Shown: positions 24,450 to 34,342, counted from the stretch's first letter. The stretch: 64,000 nucleotides of DNA from Arthrobacter jinronghuae (GCF_025244825.1 NZ_CP104263.1:3038001-3102000); one strand, 5' to 3'. A program made the numbers and translations. Notes: generated from the sequence alone by a model not told the origin.

Positions 24450-26069
24450 CTACCAGCGGTCCGGAACGAGGAACCCGTCCAAGACCAGATTACGCACTTC
24501 CGCGATCAGGTTTTCGCCAAACTCCGGTTCAGGGCGATCCAGCAGGGCGGCCAGGGCTGAGACTATCTGTCCCACGGAGAGCTCGCCGTCACAGGCGGAA
24601 ACGAACCCGGTGAGCTCCGTGCTCATGAGGTTGGTCCGCCGCAGTCCGGCGCCCTGACGGAGCAGAATCACACCCGGATGCTCGGCGCCGGGGCGCTGGT
24701 GGCGCTCCTCAGTAACGTCTTCGGCGACCAGAAGGTGAACGTTCTCCAGCTTGGTGCGGCTGGTGACCCAGTCGAACCGGCGTACGGCGGCATCGAGGTG
24801 CGGACCCACGGGCTGTTCAATGGGGTGGGTGATTTCCTCGAACCTGCGCAGCGGCTCGGCGCCGGGCTTCCGCCGTCGGCGCAGCCAAAGTGAGCCGAAC
24901 CCCACAGTTCCAACATTCCGGGAAGCGAAGTCCTCCAGGTAACCGGCGTACGCCGCAGTGTATTCCTCGCGTTCGCGGCCCTGCGCGGCGTCGCGGAGCC
25001 ACATTTCGGCGTACTCCGTCGGGGTCAGTGTTTCGCGCTGGATGACCCAGGCGTCCGTCCCCTCCGGAAGCCATTCCTCGAGCCTGGCGGACCATTCCTC
25101 GTCCCGGCCGGCCGGGATCTCCCAGTTCCCCAGCATCTGGGCGGTGCCGCCGGGACGCAGGACCTCCTCGAGGCCGGCCACCAGGGCAGCGACGATGCCG
25201 TCACCGGCCAGGCCGCCGTCGCGGTAGGTGTACCTTTCATCGTTGTCGCCGCCGGTGCGCGGAGTGATGACGAACGGCGGGTTGGAGACCACCAGATCGA
25301 ACTTTTCGCCGGCCACCGGCTCCAGCAGGCTGCCCAGCCGGAGGGTGAACCGCTCCTCGGGCTGGTCCGGATCGATGTCCAGCTGGGGGGCGTTGAGCAT
25401 CAGGTTGAACCGGGTGAAGCCGAGGGCACGCTCGGAAACGTCGGTCGCCGTCACATGGTCCGCGTGCCGGAGCAGATGGAAGGTCTGGATCCCGCATCCG
25501 GTGCCCAGGTCCAAGGCGCGTCCCACAGGCGTGCGTACGGTGAGCTGGGCCAGGCTCAGGGAAGCCTGTCCGATGCCGAGGACGTGGTCGCGTCGCAGCA
25601 CGCCGGGACGCTGGTGGCTGCCCAGGTCGCTGGCCACCCAGAGATCACCGTCCGGATTGCCGGCGGAACCGGTGCCGCCGTCATCGGTGCCGTAGGGGCG
25701 CAGGTCCACTGCTGCACGGAAGGTGCCGAAGATGCGTCCGCGTTCAATGAGCCCGAGTTCCAGGAGGCCTTCGGTGCCGGTGCGCGGCAGCGCGCTGTCC
25801 AGTGCGGCCCGCTCAGCCGTTTCCCCCAAAAGCCAAAGCTGGATGGGAACCGCCACCCGACGGGGATCTGAGGCTTCCGCTTCCGCACGGCAGGCCAGCA
25901 GGGCGGGAACCAGCTGGTCCCGCTGCAGGGCCGCCGATGCTTCCTCGCCAAGGAACCCGGCCACACCGTTTACGGTGTAGCCGGCTTCCTCCAGATCGGC
26001 GGCGAGCGCCTTGAGAAGCCAGGTGTCACGGCTGCGGGGTGCGGAAGGAACGGAAGAGAAATCAATCAC
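24450..26069 (-). CDS. Class I SAM-dependent methyltransferase (DUF7059-type N-terminus)
   Basis: The 539-residue protein has an N-terminal domain of about 150 residues, then a Rossmann methyltransferase core: motif I LDLGTGCGIQTFHL near residue 165, and the catalytic NPPF motif in LVVSNPPFV near residue 255, typical of N-methyltransferases acting on rRNA or protein Gln. A C-terminal domain of about 150 residues follows with WLRRRRKPG. The likely targets are amino groups on RNA or protein. The start is GTG. It lies between topA and the FAD protein. Confidence 0.88.
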   Translation of the reverse strand: MIDFSSVPSAPRSRDTWLLKALAADLEEAGYTVNGVAGFLGEEASAALQRDQLVPALLACRAEAEASDPRRVAVPIQLWLLGETAERAALDSALPRTGTEGLLELGLIERGRIFGTFRAAVDLRPYGTDDGGTGSAGNPDGDLWVASDLGSHQRPGVLRRDHVLGIGQASLSLAQLTVRTPVGRALDLGTGCGIQTFHLLRHADHVTATDVSERALGFTRFNLMLNAPQLDIDPDQPEERFTLRLGSLLEPVAGEKFDLVVSNPPFVITPRTGGDNDERYTYRDGGLAGDGIVAALVAGLEEVLRPGGTAQMLGNWEIPAGRDEEWSARLEEWLPEGTDAWVIQRETLTPTEYAEMWLRDAAQGREREEYTAAYAGYLEDFASRNVGTVGFGSLWLRRRRKPGAEPLRRFEEITHPIEQPVGPHLDAAVRRFDWVTSRTKLENVHLLVAEDVTEERHQRPGAEHPGVILLRQGAGLRRTNLMSTELTGFVSACDGELSVGQIVSALAALLDRPEPEFGENLIAEVRNLVLDGFLVPDRW

Positions 26070-26205
26070 ATCCCCAGTCTAGGGCCGCGCTATCTGCGGT
26101 CCGTGCAAACGACGGACGGGCACCTCCAACAAGTCGAGGAAGTACCCGTCCGCTCTGCCCGGACGTTCGGTCACTGCCCGGAACGCCTTGCTGCCGGTGA
26201 GCCCG

Positions 26206-27984
26206 CTAACCGACCGTCCCCTGCACCGGAACGTCCGCTGCCGGTGCGGATGCCGGTGCGGGTGCCGGTGCGGCCGCCTCCACCGGGCTGACAACCGAGG
26301 GAGCGTGGGCAGCCGCGTGCCGGGCAGCGCGGTAACCGAAGACTACGGCCGGTGCGATGGTTGCCCCGGCCCCCGGATAGGTCCGGCCCATGACGGAGGC
26401 GGTGGTGTTTCCAGCGGCATACAGTCCGGGAATGACGCTGCCGTCCTCGCGGAGCACGCGCGCATCGGTGTCCGTCACCAGACCGCCCTTGGTGCCCAGG
26501 TCCCCGGGGTACAGGCGCACGGCGGAAAACGGTCCCTTCTCCAGCGGCCCCAGGTTCGGGTTCGGCTTCACCCGCGGATCGCTGTAGTAGTTGTCATAGA
26601 CGGTGTCGCCGCGATGGAAATCTTCGTCGATGCCGGTCTGCGCGAAGCCGTTGAACCGTTCCACCGTGGCCTGCAGCGCCGCCGGCGGCACACCCATCTT
26701 CTCCGCCAGCCCCGCAACCGTGTCGTCCCGAAGCAGCAGCCCCTGCCGCGTCCAGTCCTTGCGCCCGATCAGCAGGGCGTTGAACAGGTAGCGGCGGGCG
26801 TGCCGGGCCTCGAACACCAGCCAGGCGGGGTCCCCCGGTACTTTCCTGTTGTTCTCGAGCATGTGGTGGCCGAAATCCACATAGGATTCGGACTCGTTCA
26901 GGAACCGTTTGCCCGCCGCGTCCACCACCAGGGAAAACGGCATGGACCGCTCCGCAAGCGTGAACGTCACCTTCCCCTTGGGTCCAACGGCGGTCGGTCC
27001 CCACCAGGCATCGTCCATGAGGGCCAGCGCACCGCCCCGAGCGGCCACAATGTCGATGGCCTGGCCCAGGTCGCCTTCCGGGGCCGAGGAGTACTCCTTC
27101 TCCAGGCCCTGGTACTTTTCCCGCCACTCGGCGTTCCGTGCAAAGCCGCCGGCGCCCAGAACCACGCCGTGCCTTGCCCGAATCCGGACGTCCCGTCCCT
27201 GCCGGCGGACGACGGCGCCCAGCACCGCGCCGTCGTCGTCCTGGATCAGGTCCGTCAGCGGCGCCGAGAGCCAGACCGGCGTCTGCTGGTTACGCACGAT
27301 GTACATGAGCGAGGAGGACAGGGCTCCACCCAGACCGTACAGCCGCTTGCCCCGGACCAGCCCGCCGAGGGTGCGGAAAACGAAGCGGGCGCCGCGGATG
27401 AACCCGCTCGGCGTGGACCATGCCCGGGAGAGCTCCCAGACGTCGTCGGTGGCCAGGGGCGCGGGAATGCCCGACGCCGCGGCGCGCGAGTGCTTGAACC
27501 AGGGGCCGAGCAGTTTCGTGTCGAACGGCTTCACCTCAAGGGAGCGGCCGACCATTCCGCCGGGCCGGTCCGGGTAGTAGTCCGGGTAGTCCTTGGAACG
27601 CATCCACTGGACCCCGAGACCGCCCAGGAACGTCACGACTTCCGGCACCGAGCGCAGGAACGCGAGCTTGCGTTCGCGCGAGGAGGCGGGCCCGACGTCG
27701 GCAATCACCTCTTCCATATAGGTGAGGGCGTTTTGCTGGCTGTCCTGCACCCCTGCCGCTTTCATCAGGGGGTTGTTGGGCATCCAGAGACCGCCGCCGG
27801 AAATGGAGGTGGTGCCGCCCCAGAGTTTGGTGCTCTCCACGACCAGGACGTCCAGTCCCTCATCCGCTGCAGTGATGGCCGCCGTCAGCGCGGCCGCACC
27901 CGATCCCACCACAAGGACGTCGACTATCCGGTCCCATTCGTTCGTCTTCTTTGCGGCGTCCGCCGCCGTGCCAACCGTTTCCAT
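26206..27984 (-). CDS. FAD-dependent 3-ketosteroid-dehydrogenase-like protein
   Basis: The N-terminus has a FAD-binding loop, VLVVGSGAAALTAAITA, and the characteristic KstD/fumarate-reductase segment GGTTSISGGGLWMPNN. A second FAD motif near the C-terminus is GLYAAGNTTASVMGRTYPGA. These match 3-ketosteroid delta-1-dehydrogenases, but no other steroid genes are near, so the substrate may differ. The 592-residue length includes a 35-residue Ala/Pro tail absent from most relatives. Confidence 0.82.
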   Translation of the reverse strand: METVGTAADAAKKTNEWDRIVDVLVVGSGAAALTAAITAADEGLDVLVVESTKLWGGTTSISGGGLWMPNNPLMKAAGVQDSQQNALTYMEEVIADVGPASSRERKLAFLRSVPEVVTFLGGLGVQWMRSKDYPDYYPDRPGGMVGRSLEVKPFDTKLLGPWFKHSRAAASGIPAPLATDDVWELSRAWSTPSGFIRGARFVFRTLGGLVRGKRLYGLGGALSSSLMYIVRNQQTPVWLSAPLTDLIQDDDGAVLGAVVRRQGRDVRIRARHGVVLGAGGFARNAEWREKYQGLEKEYSSAPEGDLGQAIDIVAARGGALALMDDAWWGPTAVGPKGKVTFTLAERSMPFSLVVDAAGKRFLNESESYVDFGHHMLENNRKVPGDPAWLVFEARHARRYLFNALLIGRKDWTRQGLLLRDDTVAGLAEKMGVPPAALQATVERFNGFAQTGIDEDFHRGDTVYDNYYSDPRVKPNPNLGPLEKGPFSAVRLYPGDLGTKGGLVTDTDARVLREDGSVIPGLYAAGNTTASVMGRTYPGAGATIAPAVVFGYRAARHAAAHAPSVVSPVEAAAPAPAPASAPAADVPVQGTVG

Positions 27985-28142
27985 GCTCCCCCGCCTTTGG
28001 GCTGCGCCCGATCCCGGCGTGCCCGGCAGACGCCGGTTCCGGTCAGGCCTGTTCCGGACATCAGCGCCCGTGCCCGCGATGCTAACAACGCCGGGTGGGG
28101 AAGTATAGAGGCAGTTAGGGGCGGCCTAAGTATTTCCGGAGG

Positions 28143-29069
28143 TCACCCGTCGCAGCCGTCAGGGCAGCGGAGCGTGGCGGGGTCCGATGCGCAGTCCGCG
28201 CAGTACAGGGTCAGCTTGCGGCAGGACGGGTTGGAGCAGTTCTCGAACTTGCTCGTGGGAGCCTGGCAGCGCACGCACTGGCCGATGGTCACGGCGTCGT
28301 CCGTGAACTCCGTGTGCATCCGCTTGTCAAAGACGTAGAGCGAACCCTCCCAGAGGCCCTTGTCGCCGTAGGTTTCCCCGTAGCGGACAATGCCGCCCTT
28401 CATCTGGTAGACCTCGGAGAACCCGCGGTTCACCATGAGGCTGGAGAGCACCTCGCAGCGGATGCCTCCGGTGCAGTAGGTGACCACCGGCTTGTCCTTG
28501 AGGTCGTCGTACTTGCCAGATTCCAGTTCGGCGATGAAGTCATGCGTGGTGGAAACATCGGGCACCACGGCGCCCTTGAACTTTCCGATCTGTGCTTCGA
28601 AGGCGTTGCGCCCGTCGAAGAAGACCACTTCCTCGCCGGCCTTTTCCTTCTCCTCCACCAGCTGGTGGAGTTCTTCGGGACGCAGGTGCGTTCCGCCGCC
28701 GACCACGCCGTTCTCGTCCACCTTCAATTCGCCCGGTGCGCCGAAACTCACTATCTCGTTGCGCACCTTCACGCTCAGGCGCGGGAAATCCTCCGCCGAG
28801 CCCTCGGAGTACTTGATGTCCATCTTCTTGAAGGCGGGATATTCCCGGGTGGCCTTCGCATAGGCCTTGACGGCGTCCAGCTCACCCCCGACGGTGCCGT
28901 TGATGCCGTCCTGCGAGATCAGGATGCGCCCGCGCAGGCCCAGCTTTTCGCAGAGTGCGCGCTGCCAGAGGCGGATTGCATCCGGGTCGGGAAGGGGAGT
29001 GAAAGCGTAATACAGTGCGATTCGGTTCAGTGCCACAAGATAAGGGTAGACCGAGGCAGGCATCCGCAT
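28143..29069 (-). CDS. trhO: tRNA uridine-5-oxyacetic-acid pathway hydroxylase TrhO (rhodanese family)
   Basis: TrhO hydroxylates U34 of tRNAs. The protein has an N-terminal acylphosphatase-like domain ([18 protein letters not shown]), a rhodanese domain with active Cys in [12 protein letters not shown], and a Cys-rich C-terminus ([22 protein letters not shown]) that could bind zinc. The ATG at 29069 follows GGAG; the usual family start VALNRI lies ten codons later as GTG without a ribosome-binding site. Confidence 0.93.
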   Translation of the reverse strand: MRMPASVYPYLVALNRIALYYAFTPLPDPDAIRLWQRALCEKLGLRGRILISQDGINGTVGGELDAVKAYAKATREYPAFKKMDIKYSEGSAEDFPRLSVKVRNEIVSFGAPGELKVDENGVVGGGTHLRPEELHQLVEEKEKAGEEVVFFDGRNAFEAQIGKFKGAVVPDVSTTHDFIAELESGKYDDLKDKPVVTYCTGGIRCEVLSSLMVNRGFSEVYQMKGGIVRYGETYGDKGLWEGSLYVFDKRMHTEFTDDAVTIGQCVRCQAPTSKFENCSNPSCRKLTLYCADCASDPATLRCPDGCDG

Positions 29070-29119
29070 TTCATCTCCGATGCATACCGTTCGCACCGGG
29101 TGGCCGCTAGTGTGCATCT

Positions 29120-29773
29120 ATGAGAGCGCTGGATGACGATTTGCTTGAGACCTGGGTCTCCGGGTGGGCCCAGGCGAGGGGGTACCGGACCCGTCATGAG
29201 GGCCGCTTCCCGGCTGCACTCCTGCATGACCGGACCAACGACTGGGAGTATTTCGCTCTCGAACCCTCCCATGACGAGTTCGCCGCCCTTGCTTCTTCCG
29301 CACGGCACAGCCCCACCCGGCTGTTCACCATCGTGACTACGCGGGTTCACGAAATCCACGGCGCGGCATCGGTGTACGGGATGCAGATCCGGTCAAGCGA
29401 CGAGGTTTTGATGGCGGCCGATATGGCGGGCCAGGACATCGAGTACCCCGTGCTGCCGTGGGACGGCTATGAAACCGAAAGCACCCACGAGAACAAGGTG
29501 GGCACCGTAACGGTGCTCGACGCGGGGCAGCCGATAGCCGCCGGAAGGGTGGCCGTGATCGACGGTTACGCCGTGTTTGACCGGATCATCACCGAGCCTG
29601 CGTACCGGCGGCGGGGATTGGGAAGCTACGTGATGCGGGCATTGACCGCGCTGGCCCTGGAGGACGACGCCGACGCCGGACTGCTTATCGCCTCGCTGGA
29701 GGGGCAGGAGCTCTACCGGTACCTGGGCTGGGAGTCCCTCGCCGCCGTCGTCATGTTCGAGCCGCGGCTCTGA
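29120..29773 (+). CDS. GNAT-family N-acetyltransferase
   Basis: The acetyl-CoA-binding motif A is EPAYRRRGLGSYVMRALTAL near residue 160, followed by a motif B-like segment (LYRYLGWESLA). Length is 217 residues. The N-terminal 100 residues are polar and differ from the usual family, so substrate prediction is not possible. It is divergent from trhO and upstream of a helicase gene with 70 bases between. Confidence 0.85.
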   Translation: MRALDDDLLETWVSGWAQARGYRTRHEGRFPAALLHDRTNDWEYFALEPSHDEFAALASSARHSPTRLFTIVTTRVHEIHGAASVYGMQIRSSDEVLMAADMAGQDIEYPVLPWDGYETESTHENKVGTVTVLDAGQPIAAGRVAVIDGYAVFDRIITEPAYRRRGLGSYVMRALTALALEDDADAGLLIASLEGQELYRYLGWESLAAVVMFEPRL

Positions 29774-29843
29774 TCTTCGCACCCCCTTTTCCCCCGGCAG
29801 TGAACATGCGTGCCCGCGGATTTCCGGGTGGGAGAATGAGCAC

Positions 29844-32186
29844 GTGGCTCTTCATGATTCCCTGATTCCGCTGCTGGGCGGCGGCGCCGAGCCCGAGCAG
29901 CTGATGCACGTGCACCACATTCCTGCGCGCCGTGCCGTTAACGCGCCGTGGCCCGAATGGGCGCACCCCGACGTCGTTGCCGCCTACCAGCGCCGCGGCA
30001 TCCACGAGCCGTGGGCGCACCAGATGGAAGCTGCCGAAGCCGCGCACAGCGGGCAGCACACGATCATTGCCACCGGCACGGCTTCGGGAAAGTCGCTGGC
30101 TTACCAGCTGCCCGTCCTCGACGCGATCCACCGGACTTCCCTCGATGACCGCGCCACGCTGGAGCCCTCCGGCGCCGTCGCACTGTATCTGGCCCCCACC
30201 AAGGCGCTGGCCGCCGACCAGCTTGCCGCCGTCAAGTCGCTGCAGCTGCCCACGGTCCGGGCCGAGACGTACGACGGCGACACGGACACGGGTGCCCGGC
30301 GCTGGATCCGGGACCATGCCAACCTGGTGCTCGCCAACCCGGACATGCTGCACTTCGGCGTCCTGCCGAACCACGCCTGGTGGGCGCGGTTCTTCCGCCG
30401 CCTGAAATACGTCATCATCGACGAGGCACACAGCTACCGCGGGGTCTTCGGTTCGAATGTCGCCAACCTGATGCGCCGGCTGCGGCGGATCTGCCGGTAC
30501 TACGGTGCCGATCCGGTGTTCATCGGCGCCTCGGCCACGTCCGCCGAACCGTCGGATTCCTTCAGCCGGCTGATCGGTGCGCCGGTCACTGCAGTGACGC
30601 AGGACCGTTCACCGCACGGGTCCACCACGGTGGCCTTGTGGGAGCCGCAACTGACCGAGCTGAAGGGCGAGAACGGAGCACGGTCGCGGCGCACGGTGGT
30701 GGCAGAGACCGCCGATCTGCTCGCCAACCTGGTGGCAGCGCAGGTCCGCACCATCGCCTTCATCAAATCCCGCCGCGGTGCCGAAACCATTGCCACCATC
30801 ACCCGGCGGCTGTTGGACGAGGTACATCCTTCCCTGCCGGACCGGGTAGCGGCCTACCGTTCCGGTTACCTGCCCGAAGAACGGCGGGAGCTGGAACGGC
30901 GGCTGCGCAGCGGTGAACTGCTGGGCATCGCCAGCACCTCGGCGCTGGAACTGGGCATCGACATTTCCGGGCTGGACGCTGTGCTGGTGGCCGGCTGGCC
31001 GGGCACCCGCGCATCGCTGTTCCAGCAGATCGGCCGGGCCGGGCGCTCGGGCCAGGACGCACTGGCCGCGTTTGTGGCCAGCGACGATCCGCTGGACACC
31101 TATCTGGTGCACCATCCCGAGGCCATTTTCGACATTTCGGTGGAAGCGACGGTCTTCGACCCGTCCAACCCGTACGTGCTGGGACCGCATCTATGCGCTG
31201 CCGCAGCCGAGCTGCCGATAACTCCGGACGAGCGGGAACTCTTCGGTCCCACCGCGGGCGGGCTGCTGGAGCAGCTGGTGGACCAGGGCTATCTGCGGCG
31301 CCGGCCCTCCGGCTGGTTCTGGACGCATCCGGAAAGCGCCGCGTCCATGGTCAATCTGCGGGCCGCCGGCGGCGGGCCGATCAACATCGTCGAGACCGAA
31401 ACGGGCACGCTGCTGGGCACCATGGACTCCCCGCAGGCGCAGTACCAGGCGCATACCGGCGCGATTTACGTCCATCAGGGGCAGACGTTCCTGGTGGATG
31501 AGCTCAACGAGGCCGACCACTGCGCCATGGTCACCCGCACCAATCCGGAGTTCTACACCCAGGCCCGTGACATTACCCAGGTGGAGGTGCTGGAAACGGA
31601 CCGCACCTCCGAGTGGAACGGCATCCAGGTCTGCTTCGGCACGGTGAAGGTCACCACGCAGGTGGTCTCCTACCAGCGCAAGGCCCTGATCTCGAACGAG
31701 ATCCTCGGCGAGGAGCCGCTGGAGCTCGAAGCCAAGGAACTGTTCACCAAGGCCGTGTGGTTTGTCATCGATGAGAAGTTCCTCGTTTCGGCCGGGCTTG
31801 CCCCTGCCGATTTCCCCGGTTCGCTGCATGCCGCCGAACACGCTTCCATCGGCATGCTCCCGCTGGTGGCCACCAGTGACCGGTGGGATATCGGCGGGGT
31901 CTCCACGGCCCTGCATGCGGACACCGAGAAGCCGACCATCTTCGTGTACGACGGGCATCCCGGCGGTGCCGGCTTTGCCGAGCGCGGTTACGAGGCGGCC
32001 CGGATCTGGCTGGCAGCCACCCGCGATGCCATTCGTGCCTGCGAATGCGACGGCGGCTGTCCTTCCTGCGTGCAGTCCCCCAAGTGCGGCAACAAGAACA
32101 ATCCGCTGGATAAGAAGGGCGCCGTTACGCTGTTGAACGTCCTGCTCGACCATGCGCCGGACGAGGCCCTGGCCCTTACTCCCTAG
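29844..32186 (+). CDS. MrfA-like DEAH-box helicase
   Basis: The 780-residue protein has helicase motifs I (GTASGKSLAYQL, near residue 84), II (IIDEAHSYRG), III (IGASATSAEP) and V/VI (ALELGIDISGLD, QQIGRAGRSGQ). The C-terminal domain is a DUF1998-type module with four cysteines (CECDGGCPSCVQSPKC), the signature of MrfA-type helicases implicated in mitomycin-lesion repair. The GTG start follows GGGAGAA. Rv3649 of M. tuberculosis holds the same place relative to the Tad genes. Confidence 0.93.
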   Translation: MALHDSLIPLLGGGAEPEQLMHVHHIPARRAVNAPWPEWAHPDVVAAYQRRGIHEPWAHQMEAAEAAHSGQHTIIATGTASGKSLAYQLPVLDAIHRTSLDDRATLEPSGAVALYLAPTKALAADQLAAVKSLQLPTVRAETYDGDTDTGARRWIRDHANLVLANPDMLHFGVLPNHAWWARFFRRLKYVIIDEAHSYRGVFGSNVANLMRRLRRICRYYGADPVFIGASATSAEPSDSFSRLIGAPVTAVTQDRSPHGSTTVALWEPQLTELKGENGARSRRTVVAETADLLANLVAAQVRTIAFIKSRRGAETIATITRRLLDEVHPSLPDRVAAYRSGYLPEERRELERRLRSGELLGIASTSALELGIDISGLDAVLVAGWPGTRASLFQQIGRAGRSGQDALAAFVASDDPLDTYLVHHPEAIFDISVEATVFDPSNPYVLGPHLCAAAAELPITPDERELFGPTAGGLLEQLVDQGYLRRRPSGWFWTHPESAASMVNLRAAGGGPINIVETETGTLLGTMDSPQAQYQAHTGAIYVHQGQTFLVDELNEADHCAMVTRTNPEFYTQARDITQVEVLETDRTSEWNGIQVCFGTVKVTTQVVSYQRKALISNEILGEEPLELEAKELFTKAVWFVIDEKFLVSAGLAPADFPGSLHAAEHASIGMLPLVATSDRWDIGGVSTALHADTEKPTIFVYDGHPGGAGFAERGYEAARIWLAATRDAIRACECDGGCPSCVQSPKCGNKNNPLDKKGAVTLLNVLLDHAPDEALALTP

Positions 32187-32203
32187 CCGGACGGCCGCCG
32201 GGC

Positions 32204-32815
32204 CTAGCCGGGAGGTCCGGCTCGTGCCCGGGCCACGGCAGGAACCGGCAGTGCGGGGACCTGGACTTCCGTTTCCACGGTGACGGTTCCGGAGCCGGGA
32301 TCTGCGGTGCAGCCGCGCAGTGCAGCAGTGTTGCGCGCAGCCACCTCTCGGGCCACCCCGCAGGCATCGCCTGTGGTGTTAGCGGCGCCGGTTCCGGCAC
32401 CGAGTCCGTCGTCAGCATCGAAGTTGCCGGCTTCAGACCCGCCGGCATCGAGGTACATGCCCGCGGAGGTTCCGAGCGGCAGCCCGCGCAGGGCATCCGC
32501 ACCGGCCAGCGCTGCCAGATCCGCAGCCGTGGCGGCCCGGACAGCAGCCACGGATGCCTGCACCATCACCAGTGCAACCACGGAAAGCCCCAGCAACACC
32601 ATGCAGATCGCGAGCGCGGTAACCGTTCCCGCTCCCCGGTCATTCGGCTCGGCGTTGACAGGTGCCGCCCTGCCTTTCCCGTCGCAGGCTCCGGCCATAA
32701 CGTGGGCTCCAACCACGGCTGCGGTGTCACTTTGTGCCCCGGCCGCAACGTCGGCATCGCCCAGGACTGCTGACCCAGGATCGGCTTGACCTTTACCCGG
32801 TGGACGGAACGCCAT
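32204..32815 (-). CDS. TadE-like pilin-type protein with long leader (Rv3654c-like)
   Basis: This 203-residue protein has one strong membrane helix starting at about residue 63 (TVTALAICMVLLGLSVVALV) after a 61-residue leader ending DRG. The +5 residue after that glycine is Thr, where true prepilins carry Glu. GGAGG eight bases before the ATG supports this start, so the long leader looks real. The mature part has two Cys. The gene overlaps the upstream TadE gene by 23 bases. Confidence 0.82.
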   Translation of the reverse strand: MAFRPPGKGQADPGSAVLGDADVAAGAQSDTAAVVGAHVMAGACDGKGRAAPVNAEPNDRGAGTVTALAICMVLLGLSVVALVMVQASVAAVRAATAADLAALAGADALRGLPLGTSAGMYLDAGGSEAGNFDADDGLGAGTGAANTTGDACGVAREVAARNTAALRGCTADPGSGTVTVETEVQVPALPVPAVARARAGPPG

Positions 32816-33194
32816 TCGGCAGGCCTCCGTCCCCGGGAAAAGCTACGGCGTCGGCTGAAAGTTCCAGCGGGAGCAGGCTCAGCACGGGCAGGGTCAGGGA
32901 ACTGCGAACCTCCACGGCCGTCCAGTGCCCCTCAGCAGAGAGGATCAGCTCGGCCGAATCTCCGGCCAGCCGCTGAACGGCAGCCGCCGCGGCGGGTTGA
33001 TCTGCGCGCATGACCTCGCGTGCCGCCGCCCGGGCGGCTTCCTCCAACCGAAGCTGGGTGATACCTGCCGAAATACCGGTCAATCCTCCGACCAGTACAA
33101 GCACGATCGCCGGCAGCGCCACCGCAAATTCGGCTGTCACCGCTCCCCGGTCGCCCTGTTTCGAAGCCTTTCTCCCGGCGCTCTTGGCCTGCAC
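32793..33194 (-). CDS. TadE family minor pilin
   Basis: TadE proteins are minor pseudopilins of Flp/Tad systems. After a 17-residue basic leader comes the prepilin-type site DRG/AVTAEFAVALPAIVL, with Glu at +5, then a long hydrophobic helix and a small folded tail. Total length is 133 residues. The GTG start has AGGA close upstream and follows the DUF4244 gene by two bases. It is expected to be cleaved by a prepilin peptidase, which is not encoded in this cluster. Confidence 0.87.
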   Translation of the reverse strand: MQAKSAGRKASKQGDRGAVTAEFAVALPAIVLVLVGGLTGISAGITQLRLEEAARAAAREVMRADQPAAAAAVQRLAGDSAELILSAEGHWTAVEVRSSLTLPVLSLLPLELSADAVAFPGDGGLPNGVPSTG

Positions 33195-33196
33195 TC

Positions 33197-33562
33197 CTAC
33201 CCCAGGGTCAGTGCGGATCGGATGAGCGAGACGAGCATGCCTCGGACCTCGTCGCCGCCCAGGATGATGGCCAGCAGACCGGCAAAGGCAACGGCGGCCA
33301 GCGTGGCAATGGCATATTCGGCCGTGGCCATACCGGCATCCCGGTCGGTCCACGGCGGATCCACTGGTGCCTGCGGTTCCGGCAGCGGCTTCACCAGTGT
33401 CAGGCGGGGCTTATCCGCGGCCGTGTGCCCGGACAGGCTGTACACCCCGTGGCTGCCGTCCGATTCCGGGTTCGGGCAGGTTGGCCCCGGCCCTCCCCCG
33501 TCCATGTCGGGGCGGGCAGCGGCTTGGGATGGTGCGGAGACGGATCTGGTGCTGAGCGGCAT
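33197..33562 (-). CDS. DUF4244 Flp-type pilin with 77-residue leader
   Basis: The C-terminal part is a pilin helix with a prepilin site DAG/MATAEYAIATLAAVAF, Glu at +5, and a mature chain of only 44 residues. The leader is 77 residues, far longer than usual. An AGGAGG eight bases before the ATG at 33562 supports the long form. This is the major pilin candidate of the cluster and is downstream of tadC by about 150 bases, perhaps allowing separate expression. Confidence 0.86.
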   Translation of the reverse strand: MPLSTRSVSAPSQAAARPDMDGGGPGPTCPNPESDGSHGVYSLSGHTAADKPRLTLVKPLPEPQAPVDPPWTDRDAGMATAEYAIATLAAVAFAGLLAIILGGDEVRGMLVSLIRSALTLG

Positions 33563-33709
33563 GTGTCTTTCCTCCTGCTGAAAGGGTTTGTCATTTGATC
33601 CTGCCTCCGGCCGCCGGTTGCAGGCCGCGGCCTCTACACCGGTGGGGACAACCCCGGTCCGGCGGTGGCTTGTGGAGGAACGAACAGGGACGTTGCCCTG
33701 CCGAACCGG

Positions 33710-34342
33710 TTAGGTCCACCCCGGAAGCAGAGACATCAGCAGCGGCACCACGGTCAGCGCCACAAACGCGGGCAGCGAACACAGCCCCAGCGGCATCACC
33801 AGGCGGACCCCGAGCGCAGCTGCCCGCCGTCTGCTCTCCGTCTGCCGGCGCCGCCGAAGGGCGTCCGCCTGGGAATGAAGCACCGCAGCTGACGGGGCCC
33901 CCGTAACGGCCGTGAAACGCAGGGCCGGGCCGAGTGCCGCGAGTGCCGAGACCTGTCCGGTTGGTACCCTGCCGACACGGGATATCTGTTCTGCACCCGA
34001 TGGCTGCGTTCCGGTGGAAGCGGAACCGGCGGACAACTGCCACGAGGCATCCCAGGGAATTCCGAGGTCCAGCGCCTGCAGGAGCCGGTCGAGGTCCCGG
34101 GACGTAGCCGGGTCCACACCGTCGCGCAGGATGGCCAACGCCGAGGGCAGCGGTTGTCCTGCTTCCAACATTGCCGCAATCAGGTCCAGCATCAGCGCGG
34201 GGTCGCCGGTGCTGCCCTCCGGCCGGGGCACGCTCCTCTGTCGGAGATGCTGCCGGAGGTGCTGCTGCCGCGGATGCCCGCCGGCTCCGGTCAGGAGCAG
34301 GGCAGCCGTCGAGAGGAAAGCGAACACCAGCAATCCGGTCAT
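33710..34342 (-). CDS. TadC-like type II/IV secretion membrane protein
   Basis: The 210-residue protein has an N-terminal helix (LLVFAFLSTAALLLTGA), a central helical T2SSF domain (DLIAAMLEAGQPLPSAL) and C-terminal hydrophobic segments (LGLCSLPAFVALTVVPLL). It is the second half of the inner-membrane platform pair. The ATG at 34342 overlaps the tadB stop in an ATGA. The open frame runs 34 codons further upstream, but the ATGA start is preferred. Confidence 0.87.
   Translation of the reverse strand: MTGLLVFAFLSTAALLLTGAGGHPRQQHLRQHLRQRSVPRPEGSTGDPALMLDLIAAMLEAGQPLPSALAILRDGVDPATSRDLDRLLQALDLGIPWDASWQLSAGSASTGTQPSGAEQISRVGRVPTGQVSALAALGPALRFTAVTGAPSAAVLHSQADALRRRRQTESRRRAAALGVRLVMPLGLCSLPAFVALTVVPLLMSLLPGWT

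Noticed and set aside
26188-28338. 716-codon open frame antisense to the KstD-like gene
   Set aside because: It is antisense to a clear flavoprotein and has Arg/Gly/Val-rich sequence without a domain.
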